Below are positions 9,464-18,700 of a DNA stretch of 64,000 nucleotides, in pieces. Below the pieces are notes generated by a model, which was not told the DNA's origin, searched no databases, and saw only the letters and a list, made by a program, of their open reading frames with translations. The first letter of the stretch is position 1, and each line of letters starts with the position of its first letter. This DNA is from Opitutia bacterium UBA7876. GTDB taxonomy: Bacteria; Verrucomicrobiota; Verrucomicrobiia; Opitutales; Seribacteraceae. The translations under genes were made by a program, and so were the position numbers. Location of the stretch: positions 1-64,000 of the forward strand of contig DLRY01000017.1 in the NCBI GenBank assembly GCA_002500665.1, read 5' to 3'.

Positions 9464-10879
9464 CTAGAGTTCCATGCTTTCGTAGATGGCGGCGATCTTT
9501 CGGATGGAGAGGGCATAGGCGGCCATCCGCCGGTCGGTGATCTTTTCGTTGCCAAGGAACTGCTCCTTGATCTCGCCGTAGGCTTCCCGCATCGTATCCT
9601 CGAGCCCGGATCGGACTAGGTTGATCTCGTCCGGTCCGGTCAAAAGCTTGCTTTTGGAGTCCTCGTCCAGTTTCTTACCGATTCCACTTTCAATCGCCTC
9701 GATGATCTTTTGGCCCTGGGACTCGGCCAAGCGTCTGTCCATACGGCCAAAGCGAACATGGGACAAGTTCTTGAGCCATTCGAAATAGGAGACCGTTACT
9801 CCGCCCGCATTGAGGTAGGCGTCCGGAATGATGAAGACTCCCATCTCGCAGAGGATACGGTCGGCCTCGTAGGTAACGGGTCCGTTGGCTGCCTCGGCAA
9901 TGACCTTGGCTTGGATCCGGGGTGAGTTTTCCTGATGGATGACGCCTTCCATGGCGGCCGGGATGAGAACGTCGCAGGGATGTTCCAGTAGTTCGCCACC
10001 ACCCTCGAAGAACTGGGCTTCCGGATAGCCTTCCACTTTGCCTTGCTCCTGCTTGTGGGCAAAGACCGCCTCGACGTCGAGTCCGTCCTCGTTGAGCAGG
10101 GCTCCATCCCTCTCCAGGATGGCAATGATCTTGGCTCCATCCTCTTGTTGGAGAAACTTTGCCGCATGGAAACCCACGTTGCCTAGTCCCTGAACGATGA
10201 TCTTTTTGCCTTCGAGGCTTCCGTCCAGCTTGGCCAGTATTAGGTCGTCCGGGTTCCTGAAGAACTCCTGCAGGCCGAACTGAACCCCTCGCCCCGTAGC
10301 CTCTATGCGTCCGGCCACCCCTCCGAAGTGAACGGGTTTGCCCGTGACGCATCCCCTGGCGTTGATGTCCGATGGATGAAGCCTCTGGTATTCGTCCGCA
10401 ATCCAAGACATCATCCGCTGGCCTGTTCCCATGTCAGGTGCGGGAACGTTGAGCCCAGGCCCGAGGAAGCCCCGTTTATCGAGTTCCTGGGCGAAACGGC
10501 GGGTGATGTGCTCGAGCTCGTCGAGGGTGTATTTCTTGGGGTCGATCTTGAGAGCGCCCTTGGAGCCGGCATAGGGAACATTGACGATTGCGCACTTGTA
10601 GGTCATGAGAGCGGCGAGGGCTTCGACCTCCTGCTGATCGGCAAAGGGAGCATAGCGGATTCCTCCCTTGGCGGGGAGGGCGTGCTCGCTATGAGTGGCC
10701 CTCCATCCAGTGAAGATTTCATAACCTCCCTCGAGCTCGACACCGAACTTCATTTCGCAGATCGCGTTGCAGGTTCTGATCTGACGGGCCAGACCCTTGG
10801 GCAGGTCCATGGCCTCGGCGGCCTGGTTGAAGCATAGGTCGACGCTTTCGAGAAAGGAGGTGGATTTCATTTCACTCAT
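9464..10879 (-). CDS. Glu/Leu/Phe/Val dehydrogenase (glutamate dehydrogenase-like)
   Basis: Catalyses reversible oxidative deamination of an amino acid, most likely glutamate to 2-oxoglutarate, using NAD(P). The 471-residue protein shows the substrate lysine region PAKGGIRYAP, the family signature NVPYAGSKGALKIDP, and a Rossmann motif GLGNVGFHAA. The ATG ending at 10879 is preceded by AGGA at suitable distance; a longer frame starting at 10948 would run back through the terminator hairpin of the upstream gene, so it is rejected. The aldehyde dehydrogenase follows after 3 bases. Family assignment is firm; choice among Glu, Leu and Phe as substrate is less so. Confidence 0.9.
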   Translation of the reverse strand: MSEMKSTSFLESVDLCFNQAAEAMDLPKGLARQIRTCNAICEMKFGVELEGGYEIFTGWRATHSEHALPAKGGIRYAPFADQQEVEALAALMTYKCAIVNVPYAGSKGALKIDPKKYTLDELEHITRRFAQELDKRGFLGPGLNVPAPDMGTGQRMMSWIADEYQRLHPSDINARGCVTGKPVHFGGVAGRIEATGRGVQFGLQEFFRNPDDLILAKLDGSLEGKKIIVQGLGNVGFHAAKFLQQEDGAKIIAILERDGALLNEDGLDVEAVFAHKQEQGKVEGYPEAQFFEGGGELLEHPCDVLIPAAMEGVIHQENSPRIQAKVIAEAANGPVTYEADRILCEMGVFIIPDAYLNAGGVTVSYFEWLKNLSHVRFGRMDRRLAESQGQKIIEAIESGIGKKLDEDSKSKLLTGPDEINLVRSGLEDTMREAYGEIKEQFLGNEKITDRRMAAYALSIRKIAAIYESMEL

Positions 10880-10946
10880 CCTATCGTCCTGCAGAAAATA
10901 TGAAGGCAAATCAAACAAGAAGATTTCCTTAGGCCGAAAAAAGGCC

Positions 10947-10978
10947 AAAAAAAAGTCCGCCGGGGGGCGGACTTTTTT
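10947..10978 (-). terminator. Rho-independent terminator of the RRM protein gene
   Basis: An 11-base-pair perfect stem (10951-10961 with 10967-10977, core AAAAGTCCGCC) closes a five-G loop. Both flanks are A/T runs, so on the minus strand the stem is followed by eight Ts. It lies 20 bases past the stop of the RNA-binding protein gene and about 70 bases before the start of the dehydrogenase gene, so it should insulate the two transcripts. Confidence 0.85.
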
Positions 10979-10996
10979 GTTAAAGTAAAAGAGCGC

Positions 10997-11269
10997 TTAC
11001 CAGTCGGATTGACGGGGTGGGCGGTCTTCACGGGGACGAGCCTCGTTTACTTTCAGGCTTCGTCCGCCCATATCGGTGCCGTTCATGGCTTCGATTGCCT
11101 TGTTGGCCTCGTCCGCATCGTTCATGGTCACGAAGCCGAAGCCCTTGGAGCGACCCGAGTGACGGTCCGAGATGATCGAAGCCTTTTCTACGTTTCCGTA
11201 TGCGCCGAACGCATCCGCTAATTCCTGGTCGGAGGTCGACCAAGGGAGATTACCCACATATATTTCCAT
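10997..11269 (-). CDS. Small RRM-domain RNA-binding protein
   Basis: A 90-residue single RNA recognition motif protein. RNP2 is IYVGNL at residues 3-8 and RNP1 is KGFGFVTM near residue 42; the tail is short, charged and Arg/Pro-rich. Similar small RRM proteins in cyanobacteria and other bacteria are often cold-induced and bind single-stranded RNA. I chose the ATG at 11269 because it places the RRM at the N-terminus as in the family; an upstream in-frame start at 11329 would add 20 residues without similarity. A monocistronic unit is suggested by its own terminator downstream and a long AT-rich leader upstream. Confidence 0.9.
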   Translation of the reverse strand: MEIYVGNLPWSTSDQELADAFGAYGNVEKASIISDRHSGRSKGFGFVTMNDADEANKAIEAMNGTDMGGRSLKVNEARPREDRPPRQSDW

Positions 11270-11609
11270 TATTCTATTTTTTCTGATTATCCGAATTCGC
11301 TCTTCACGTGATGGGGTTGAGATGTTCAACGATAGATTTACGGTGATCCAAACCTTGCTTCGAATGAGCGTATAAAGTTTCCATTATGACGCATGGAGCA
11401 TTTAAATCAACTTCAAAAGGGTTAATTTGTACCTTTTTAAGGGTTTTTCGCCAACTTGTTATTAAGCGAAAAAGTTCATTAATTAGGTCGAATGTAAACC
11501 TCTGGGAGACAAAGTTAATCCAACTGCCGACGAGATCCTGCGGGCAAAACTTATGGGGGTGAGGGAACAAGGGCTTGAACTATGGCTCTAGCTGGGATTA
11601 AGAAATGAC
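11270..11609. other. AT-rich divergent intergenic region with a hairpin
   Basis: This 340-base stretch has no convincing gene. It separates the minus-strand RRM gene from the plus-strand sulfatase gene and is clearly more AT-rich than its surroundings. It holds an 8-base-pair perfect inverted repeat (TTTTTCGC at 11444-11451 with GCGAAAAA at 11466-11473), a possible minus-strand promoter, and presumably the sulfatase promoter. No ribosome-binding consensus is obvious before the sulfatase ATG. Confidence 0.5.
11383..11410 (-). promoter_or_regulatory. Possible promoter for the RRM protein gene
   Basis: Read on the minus strand, TTGATT (plus 11405-11410) and CATAAT (plus 11383-11388) are separated by 16 bases, a fair sigma-70 match. 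This would give a leader of roughly 105 bases before the RRM start codon; long leaders are common in cold-induced genes. This is a motif match only. Confidence 0.3.
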
Positions 11610-13067
11610 ATGCGCATAATTCTCCTTTCCTGTTTTGCCCTGCTCTTGTCGCTTGAGGCCAAAAAGCCCAACGTCCTGATGATTGCGATCGACGACCAGA
11701 ACGACTGGATTGGTTTTCTAGGTGGGCACCCCTTGGCCAAGACCCCGCACATCGATCGTCTGGCGGACCGGGGAACCGCTTTCGTCAACGCTCATTGCCA
11801 GTCCCCCCTGTGCAACCCTTCCCGGACCAGTCTGATGATGGGCCTCAGGCCCTCCACCACCGGAATTTATGGCTTGGCTCCGTGGATCCGTACTCTTCCC
11901 GAGTATGCCGATCACCTCTCCCTGCCTCAATATTTGAGGAAGCACGGCAATTACCGATCCTCCACGGGAGGGAAAATCTATCACGGAGGCAATGGGAGAA
12001 GAAAAACGGATAAGGAGTTCGATGAGATCGGTCCTTCTTCCGGGGTGGGAATACGGCCCAAGAAGAAGTTGGTTACGACTCCCTTCGGAAACCATCCTCT
12101 TGTGGACTGGGGCCTTTTTCCGCATGAGGACAAGGACAAGCAGGATTTCAAGGTGGCTACTTGGGCGGTCGACAAGCTCAAGGATAAACACGAACAACCT
12201 TTTTTCCTGAGCGTTGGCTTTTTTCTCCCACACGTTCCTTGCTACGCGACCCAGAAATGGTTCGACCTTTATCCTGACGACGATTCCGTTCTCCCGGAAA
12301 TCCTCCGCAAGGATAGGGCCGATACCCCGCGCTTTTCCTGGTACCTCCACTGGTACCTGCCAGAAGTCCGCTTGAAATGGCTTGAGGAAGCGAACCAATG
12401 GAGAAACCTTGCCCGTTCCTACTTGGCCTGTACCAGTTTCATCGACGCCCAAATCGGAAGAGTTCTCAAGGCTCTGCGGCAGAGCGGCAAGGAGGACGAA
12501 ACCATAGTCGTGCTCTGGTCGGACCATGGCTGGCATATCGGGGAAAAGGACATCACCGGAAAGAATACGCTCTGGGATGACGGCACGCGCGTTCCCCTGG
12601 TCTTTGCCGGACCCGGGGTCAGGGGTGGGCAAGTCTGCAGTCAGCCTGCGGAGTTGCTCGACGTCTATCCGACTCTTCTCGAGCTGTGCGGCCTCCCCGC
12701 AAACAAGAAACTTGAGGGGCACTCCCTTACTCCTCAACTCAAGGACGCCCGTTCACCAAGGAAGTGGCCGGCCATCACAACGCACAACGCGGGAAACCAC
12801 GGCATTCGTTCCGAGAACTGGCGCTTCATCCAGTATGCGGATGGATCGCAGGAGCTCTACGACATGAGAAAAGATCCCAACGAGTGGAAGAATCTGGCGG
12901 ATGACCCGAAGTATGAAAAGGTGATCAAGAGCCACCTCAAGTTTCTTCCGAGGGACGACAAGCCACCTGCGCCCGGCAGTCGCGCCCGTATCCTTACGGT
13001 GGAAAAGGATCACGTCATATGGCAGGGTGAGAAGGTGGGGCCCGAGGATCCCATTCCAGGCTTGTAG
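11610..13067 (+). CDS. Secreted sulfatase, iduronate-2-sulfatase-like
   Basis: Hydrolyses sulfate esters, probably on an exported or periplasmic polysaccharide. The 485-residue protein has a Sec signal at residues 1-17 and the start of the sulfatase fold with metal-binding aspartates (IAIDDQND). The formylglycine motif CNPSR has Cys68 as the residue that an anaerobic maturase or FGE would convert. Further active-site elements are GFFLPHVP, SDHGWHIGEK and the C-terminal ELYDMRKDPNEWKNL. The pattern resembles the iduronate-2-sulfatase-like group common in Planctomycetota and Verrucomicrobiota. It opens a probable operon with a PSD1 gene beginning 10 bases after its stop. Confidence 0.93.
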   Translation: MRIILLSCFALLLSLEAKKPNVLMIAIDDQNDWIGFLGGHPLAKTPHIDRLADRGTAFVNAHCQSPLCNPSRTSLMMGLRPSTTGIYGLAPWIRTLPEYADHLSLPQYLRKHGNYRSSTGGKIYHGGNGRRKTDKEFDEIGPSSGVGIRPKKKLVTTPFGNHPLVDWGLFPHEDKDKQDFKVATWAVDKLKDKHEQPFFLSVGFFLPHVPCYATQKWFDLYPDDDSVLPEILRKDRADTPRFSWYLHWYLPEVRLKWLEEANQWRNLARSYLACTSFIDAQIGRVLKALRQSGKEDETIVVLWSDHGWHIGEKDITGKNTLWDDGTRVPLVFAGPGVRGGQVCSQPAELLDVYPTLLELCGLPANKKLEGHSLTPQLKDARSPRKWPAITTHNAGNHGIRSENWRFIQYADGSQELYDMRKDPNEWKNLADDPKYEKVIKSHLKFLPRDDKPPAPGSRARILTVEKDHVIWQGEKVGPEDPIPGL

Positions 13068-13077
13068 CCGGAGCTTC

Positions 13078-15888
13078 ATGGCCATGAGGACAATTGTTGC
13101 CGGTTTCGTGACGTTTGGGGTTCTTCATCCCTGCCTTTCGGCTTTTGCGGCGGAAGTCGACTTTGCCCGCGAAGTCCTGCCGGTTCTTTCCAATAAGTGC
13201 TTCGTCTGCCACGGGCCCGATACCAGAAAGAAGGATTTGGTCCGACTGGACTCGGAGGAGGCGGCCAAGAGGGATCTCGGTGGCTACTATGCGGTGGACG
13301 AAAAGAATCCCGAGCAGAGCGAGTTGATTTTGCGAATCTTCGACGAGGATGAACCGATGCCGCCCAAGAAGTTCGACAAGACCCTCACCCCGCAGGAGAA
13401 GGAAATTCTCAAGAAATGGGCCTTGTCGGGTGGACGGTACGCCGAGCACTGGGCTTTCGTCAGGCCCGAGAGAAGCAACAAGGCAAGGGGAAACGCGGTG
13501 GATCACTTCGTTGGGGATGGACTTCGTAGAGAGGGAAAGGATTTTGCCTCTGAGGCCCCTCGTGAAAATTTGGCGAGGAGAGTGGCCCTGACCTTGACCG
13601 GGCTCCCTCCCGAGCCTGATAGACTGGATGCCTTCCTTCGGGACAAGAACCCCGACGCTTACGATCGTCTGGTGGACTCGCTTCTTGCCGACTCGCGCTA
13701 CGGCGAGCACCAGGCCAGGTATTGGCTGGATGCCGTCCGCTATGGAGATACTCATGGGCTTCACTTGGACAACAAGAGGGGGATCTATCCCTACCGCGAC
13801 TGGGTAGTCCGGGCAATGAACCAAAACCTGCCCATGAACGAATTCATTACTTGGCAACTTGCTGGGGACCTGTTGCCCAATCCCACTCTGGACCAGAAGA
13901 TCGCAACCGGATTCGTCCGCATGAACCCATCCACGGCGGAAGGAGGAGCGATCCCCGCCGAGTTTCAGGCCAAGAACAATTTCGACCGTGTTGAAAACCT
14001 GGGAACTTCCCTGCTCGGGCTTTCCATGATTTGCGCCCGGTGCCATACCCACAAGTACGACCCCATCACCCACACCGAGTATTTTCAGCTCCTGGCCTTC
14101 TTCAACAGCACGGCTGAATCACCCATGGATGGGAACCGCTATGAGTATGGAGATCATCTCAAGGTTCCTGCCGATCAAAAGGCATGGCTGGCGTGGAAAG
14201 CTCTTGAGAAGAGAGAGTCCGAACTTCTTGCCCGGGCCCGGAAAACCGTGAAATTCCCTCAAGCTCATGACGACTTGGAAAAGCTGTCGGCCCTTTTGGG
14301 CTCAAATGATCTGACCCACAAGGGAAACAAGGTTCGGGCAACCTCGGGCAAATCTCCCAATAACCAAACGCCGGCTCAGGCCATAGACGACGACCCCAAG
14401 ACCAAATACCTTAATTTCGAAGGCCGAGGGAGCGGGCTTGTCATTCACGCCCAGAGGGGTGTTGTCGAGAAAATCGCCCTGACTGCGGGCGAGGACGTTC
14501 CTTCCCGGGATCCGACCAGCTTTGAGCTTTACGGTTCCGAGGATGGAAAAACTTTCAAGGAAATTGCGAAGGGCGCTGTCCCCGCTTTTCCCAATCGTCG
14601 TCAAAGGGTGGAAATTTCCATCGATAACTCAAGTGCTTTTGCGATCTACAAACTGATCTTTCCCAGCCTTGCTTCATCCAAGGCCGACGCCATGCAGGTC
14701 AGTGAAATCGAACTGTTGAAGGTTCCGGTCAAAGAAGCGGAGGATTTATTAAGGGAAACCGTTGCTCTCAGGAATGAGAAGGCAAACGCCATGAAAGACT
14801 TTACCTCGACCTTGGTTGCCCGGGAACTACCCAAGCCACGGGTTACCAAGCTCCTTGAGAGGGGCGAGTACGACATGCCCGTCGGCGAGCCTTTGCTGCC
14901 CGGCATTCCCGCCTCGCTTGGTTCCATGCCCGAAGGTGCTCCCCGTAACCGCCTCGGGTTGGCCCGCTGGATGACCTCGCGCGATCAGCCTCTGGTATCC
15001 CGAGTGCTCGTGAACCGAATCTGGCAACGGGTTTTCGGGGAAGGCTTGGTCCGCACGCCGGACGATTTTGGTCTCCAGGGTCGCCATCCCACTCATCCCG
15101 AGTTGCTGGACTGGCTGGCGGTAGAGTTCCAGGAAGGAGGCTGGGACTTGAAGAACCTTCTTCGCCTGATGGTCACGAGCCGGACTTTCAGACAGGATTC
15201 GAGCCGCCGGGCAGATTTTCCCGATCCGGAGAACCTCTTCTTCGGCCGCGGACCCAGTTACCGGCTGGATGCAGAGGTTCTCCGCGACTTGGCCCTGTGG
15301 TCTTCCGGTCTTCTTGACCCGGCCATGGGAGGAGAGGGGGTCAAACCCCCTCAACCACCGGGCATGTGGAAGGAATTGATGCACCCGGCGAGCAACACCA
15401 AGAACTACGTCGCGGACAAGGGAAGTCGCCTTTACCGGCGTAGCCTTTACGTCTACTGGAAGCGGACCAGTCCGCATCCCATGATGACCCTCTTCGATGC
15501 CCCAAGTCGGGAGAGTTCCTGCGTGCGCAGGTCCCGTACCAATACCCCGCTGCAGTCCCTCGCTCTCTTCAACGAACCCCAGCGCGTGGAAGCCGGTCGC
15601 AAGCTGGCGGAAAGGCTTCTCAAGGATGGCAAGGACGACCGGGGGCGCCTTGATTTTCTCTTTACCCTCCTTGTTTCCCGTCCGCCCACGGATGCCGAGC
15701 GCAAGGCCTGCGAAAATCTCCTGAAGTCCCAGCGAACTCGTTACCTGGCCGATCCCAAGGAGGCGGAAGCGATCCTTGCCGAGGGTGGCGCGCCGTCCGA
15801 TTCTGCCCTCAAAACGGTCGACGTCGCCGCTTGGGCTCAGGTGGCCTCCACGGTTCTGGCCAGCGACTCGTCCATCCTTCTCTACTGA
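13078..15888 (+). CDS. PSCyt1-PSCyt2-PSD1 protein with cytochrome c motif and inserted F5/8C-like domain
   Basis: A 936-residue secreted multidomain protein. After a signal peptide (about residues 1-25) comes a planctomycete-type cytochrome domain with heme site CFVCH (41-45) and a probable distal Met in DEPMPP. This is followed by the DUF1549 domain (ARRVALTLTGLPPEP, then RYWLDAVRYGDTHG and CARCHTHKYDP). An inserted galactose-binding/discoidin-like segment lies at about 430-560 (AIDDDPKTKYLNF, FELYGSEDGKTFKEI), and the C-terminal DUF1553 domain has LVNRIWQRVFGEGLV and RRSLYVYWKRT. The start is the ATG at 13078 after GGAG; an upstream GTG would overlap the sulfatase gene. A redox role beside sulfatase and DUF1501 partners is likely but unproven. 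Confidence 0.92.
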   Translation: MAMRTIVAGFVTFGVLHPCLSAFAAEVDFAREVLPVLSNKCFVCHGPDTRKKDLVRLDSEEAAKRDLGGYYAVDEKNPEQSELILRIFDEDEPMPPKKFDKTLTPQEKEILKKWALSGGRYAEHWAFVRPERSNKARGNAVDHFVGDGLRREGKDFASEAPRENLARRVALTLTGLPPEPDRLDAFLRDKNPDAYDRLVDSLLADSRYGEHQARYWLDAVRYGDTHGLHLDNKRGIYPYRDWVVRAMNQNLPMNEFITWQLAGDLLPNPTLDQKIATGFVRMNPSTAEGGAIPAEFQAKNNFDRVENLGTSLLGLSMICARCHTHKYDPITHTEYFQLLAFFNSTAESPMDGNRYEYGDHLKVPADQKAWLAWKALEKRESELLARARKTVKFPQAHDDLEKLSALLGSNDLTHKGNKVRATSGKSPNNQTPAQAIDDDPKTKYLNFEGRGSGLVIHAQRGVVEKIALTAGEDVPSRDPTSFELYGSEDGKTFKEIAKGAVPAFPNRRQRVEISIDNSSAFAIYKLIFPSLASSKADAMQVSEIELLKVPVKEAEDLLRETVALRNEKANAMKDFTSTLVARELPKPRVTKLLERGEYDMPVGEPLLPGIPASLGSMPEGAPRNRLGLARWMTSRDQPLVSRVLVNRIWQRVFGEGLVRTPDDFGLQGRHPTHPELLDWLAVEFQEGGWDLKNLLRLMVTSRTFRQDSSRRADFPDPENLFFGRGPSYRLDAEVLRDLALWSSGLLDPAMGGEGVKPPQPPGMWKELMHPASNTKNYVADKGSRLYRRSLYVYWKRTSPHPMMTLFDAPSRESSCVRRSRTNTPLQSLALFNEPQRVEAGRKLAERLLKDGKDDRGRLDFLFTLLVSRPPTDAERKACENLLKSQRTRYLADPKEAEAILAEGGAPSDSALKTVDVAAWAQVASTVLASDSSILLY

Positions 15889-15906
15889 AATCGAGATTTC
15901 TCTACC

Positions 15907-17400
15907 ATGAACCCGAATCCCTTGCGCGAACGCGAACTTTACATGACCCGTCGGCAATTGTTCGGCAAGACGGCCCTTGGCCTTGGCACCGCCGCCATGG
16001 CCCACCTTCTGCCGGATGGTCGTCTCTTTGCGGATGGCTCAAAGGGTGGTGGGCTTCACCACGAAGCCAAGGCCAAGCGGGTCATCTATCTCTTCATGAG
16101 CGGTGGGCCCAGTCATCTCGACCTCTGGGACTACAAGCCCAAGTTAGCGGATGAATTCGGGAAGGATCTGCCCGATCACGTAAGAGACGGCCAGAGGATA
16201 ACGGGAATGACCTCCCGTCAGAAAACCCTGCCCGTAGCTCCCAGCAAGTACGAGTTTACCAAGCACGACAACAACGACCGCGGCGTCTGGGTCAGTTCCC
16301 TGCTGCCTCACACATCTAAGGTGGTCAAGGATTTGTGCGTGATCCACAGTACCTTCACTGAAGCGATCAACCATGATCCCGCGGTCACCTACATACAAAC
16401 CGGCAGTCAGGTTCCCGGCCGTCCCAGCCTTGGGTCATGGTTGAGTTATGGTCTGGGCAGCATGAACGAGGACCTGCCCAACTACGTCGTAATGCACGCC
16501 AAGTCCAAGCATGCCGAGCAAAGTCTTTTCAGTCGCTTGTGGGGAACCGGTTTCATGCCCTCCGATCACCAAGGAATCCTACTGCGTAGCCAAGGAGATC
16601 CGGTCCTGTACCTGACCAACCCCAAGGGCGTTACCGGAAAGGGTCGGCGAGCCCAACTCGATGCCCTTTCGGTACTCAACAACGAGCACTACAAGAGCTT
16701 CGGCGACCCCGAGGTGCCGTCCCGTCTCCGTCAGCACGAAATGGCCTACCGGATGCAAACTTCCGTGCCCGAGTTAATGGACCTGACCAAGGAACCCGAA
16801 TCCACCTTCGAGCTCTATGGAAAAGAGGCCCGCGAGGCGGGGACCTTCGCCGCTTGCTGCCTGAACGCGAGGCGGTTGGCCGAGAGGGGAGTCCGCAATA
16901 TTCAGATCTTCCACCGGGGTTGGGATGCCCACGGAGGCCTGCCCAGGGAACATGAAAACCAGTGTAAGGACGTTGATCAGGGCTGCGCCGCCCTGATCAA
17001 GGACCTCAAGCAGCGCGGCATGCTCAAGGATACCCTAGTGATCTGGGGCGGCGAGTTCGGTCGGACCACTTACTGCCAGGGCAAACTGACCCGGGACAAC
17101 TATGGGAGGGATCATCACCCCCGGGCCTTCACGACTTGGATGGCGGGTGGAGGAGTCAAGCCCGGCATCACCTACGGGCAATCGGACGACTACGGGTACA
17201 ACCTTATGGATAAGGACGGTAACGTGATCAAGCCGAACAAGCACAAGTGGACGCCCGGTACCATGCACATCCATGATCTAAACGCAACCATCCTGCACTT
17301 GCTGGGCATCGACCATACCCGCCTGACATACCGGTACCAAGGCAGGGATTACCGCCTCACGGACGTGCATGGTCACGTCGTCAAGGACATCCTCGCCTAA
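15907..17400 (+). CDS. DUF1501 family secreted protein
   Basis: A 497-residue DUF1501 protein encoded 18 bases behind the cytochrome-bearing PSD1 gene. It has a Tat-type leader (TRRQLFGK at about residues 14-21 followed by an Ala/Gly-rich hydrophobic run), then GGPSHLDLWDYKP, FHRGWDAHGG, WGGEFGRTTYCQG and the DHHPRAFTTWMAGGG block. The last third contains HIHDLNATILHLLGIDH and YRYQGRDYRLTDVHG, both family hallmarks. The function is unknown; the fold relates to the alkaline phosphatase/sulfatase superfamily, and constant pairing with PSD1 suggests a shared exported pathway. Confidence 0.93.
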   Translation: MNPNPLRERELYMTRRQLFGKTALGLGTAAMAHLLPDGRLFADGSKGGGLHHEAKAKRVIYLFMSGGPSHLDLWDYKPKLADEFGKDLPDHVRDGQRITGMTSRQKTLPVAPSKYEFTKHDNNDRGVWVSSLLPHTSKVVKDLCVIHSTFTEAINHDPAVTYIQTGSQVPGRPSLGSWLSYGLGSMNEDLPNYVVMHAKSKHAEQSLFSRLWGTGFMPSDHQGILLRSQGDPVLYLTNPKGVTGKGRRAQLDALSVLNNEHYKSFGDPEVPSRLRQHEMAYRMQTSVPELMDLTKEPESTFELYGKEAREAGTFAACCLNARRLAERGVRNIQIFHRGWDAHGGLPREHENQCKDVDQGCAALIKDLKQRGMLKDTLVIWGGEFGRTTYCQGKLTRDNYGRDHHPRAFTTWMAGGGVKPGITYGQSDDYGYNLMDKDGNVIKPNKHKWTPGTMHIHDLNATILHLLGIDHTRLTYRYQGRDYRLTDVHGHVVKDILA

Positions 17401-17410
17401 TAATCTTCTC

Positions 17411-18670
17411 ATGACTGTTTCTAACTTTGCTTGCCTTTCCCTGTTGTTGATCAGTAGCGGCCTTCTCTCGGCGGAGTGGCGGACTTGGCGCGGGCCCGGA
17501 AACGACGGGCTAAGCGAATCAACCAAGCTTCCCGAGACTTGGGGCGAATCGGAGAACCTGGTCTGGAAATTGGAGTTACCGGCGGCTGGTTCCTCCACGC
17601 CGATCGTAGTCGGGGAGAGGATTTTTCTGACTTTCGAGGAGGATGGTCAAGTCAAGGCGACCTGCATCAGCGATAAGGGCAAGACGACTTGGACCCGAGC
17701 CGTTAGCGAGGCCAAGGGGCGGGGCAACGGCGAACGCACTCATGCCTCTCCCACGCCCTCTTCCGATGGAGAACTTCTTTTCGTCACGAGTGGGACAGGA
17801 GAGGTAGTAGCCTTCGACCTGGAGGGCGAGGAAAAGTGGCGCTTCAATGCCCAGGAGCGCTACGGCAAGTTCCGCTACGGCTTCGGTTTCCACTCTACCA
17901 CCGTTCTGCATGAGGGACGCCTCTACCTGCAGTTGATCCACTCCGCGGCCCAGTTGGTGGTATGCGTGGAGGCCAAATCGGGCCGGGAAGTCTGGAAGGT
18001 GGAAAGGGAAAGCGACGGGGTTGCGGAATGCGAGCATTCCTACGCATCCGCCGTGGCCTACCGGGATGATGTCCTAAACGTGCTGGTCACCCATGGCAAC
18101 GACTATTGTATCGGTCATGACCCCGGGTCTGGGAAGGAACTCTGGCGGGTAGCCGGTCTCAACCCCAAGGAAAAATACAACCGGACTCTACGCTTCGTCG
18201 CTTCCCCCGTCGTGAGCCAAGGCTTCCTGGTCGCGCCCTCCGCCAAGAACCGAGGGGTTTCCGTGGTAAGGTTATCCGAGGCTAAGGGCAGGATCGGGAA
18301 GGGTGGGGCGGGGGAGCTTTGGCGGATGGACCGCGGCACCACCGACGTAACCATTCCTCTCCTTTACGGGGGCTTGCTCTACCTATGCAAGGAGAACGGA
18401 ACCATCCTTTGCCTCGATGCCCTCTCCGGCGAGCAGCTCTACCAGGAACGTTTTCACGCCCAGACCTACCGTGGTTCGCCCGTTGCCGCCAATGGACGGA
18501 TCTTCCTCACCGCCCGGGACGGTACCTTTACGGTCCTTAAGGCCGGAAGAACCTACGAAGTGATTGGCAAGAACAAGCTGGACGACCAGTTCACCGCTTC
18601 TCCAGCCATTGCCCACGACCGCTTTTATCTCCGTGGCCACAAGAGCCTTTACGCGATCGGCTCCAAGTAA
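17411..18670 (+). CDS. Secreted PQQ-type beta-propeller protein
   Basis: A 419-residue exported protein with a Sec signal (residues 1-21) and a WRTWRGPGNDGLSES opening typical of planctomycete/verrucomicrobial PQQ-like beta-propellers. Repeated blade signatures with a Trp and a Gly-containing turn are visible (GEEKWRFNAQ, GREVWKVERE, GKELWRVAGL, GEQLYQERFH). Such proteins resemble BamB or quinoprotein dehydrogenases but usually lack the catalytic residues, so an enzymatic role should not be assumed. The start at 17411 gives a clean signal peptide; a frame from 17369 would overlap the upstream gene. It sits between a DUF1501 gene and a sulfatase gene on the same strand. Confidence 0.87.
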   Translation: MTVSNFACLSLLLISSGLLSAEWRTWRGPGNDGLSESTKLPETWGESENLVWKLELPAAGSSTPIVVGERIFLTFEEDGQVKATCISDKGKTTWTRAVSEAKGRGNGERTHASPTPSSDGELLFVTSGTGEVVAFDLEGEEKWRFNAQERYGKFRYGFGFHSTTVLHEGRLYLQLIHSAAQLVVCVEAKSGREVWKVERESDGVAECEHSYASAVAYRDDVLNVLVTHGNDYCIGHDPGSGKELWRVAGLNPKEKYNRTLRFVASPVVSQGFLVAPSAKNRGVSVVRLSEAKGRIGKGGAGELWRMDRGTTDVTIPLLYGGLLYLCKENGTILCLDALSGEQLYQERFHAQTYRGSPVAANGRIFLTARDGTFTVLKAGRTYEVIGKNKLDDQFTASPAIAHDRFYLRGHKSLYAIGSK

Positions 18671-18700
18671 ACGCCTAACGAACAACCCTCCGTTTTCGCC

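Noticed and set aside
14827..16005. Minus-strand open frame of about 390 codons opposite PSD1 and the start of DUF1501
   Set aside because: It spans two real plus-strand genes and has no family similarity or start signals.
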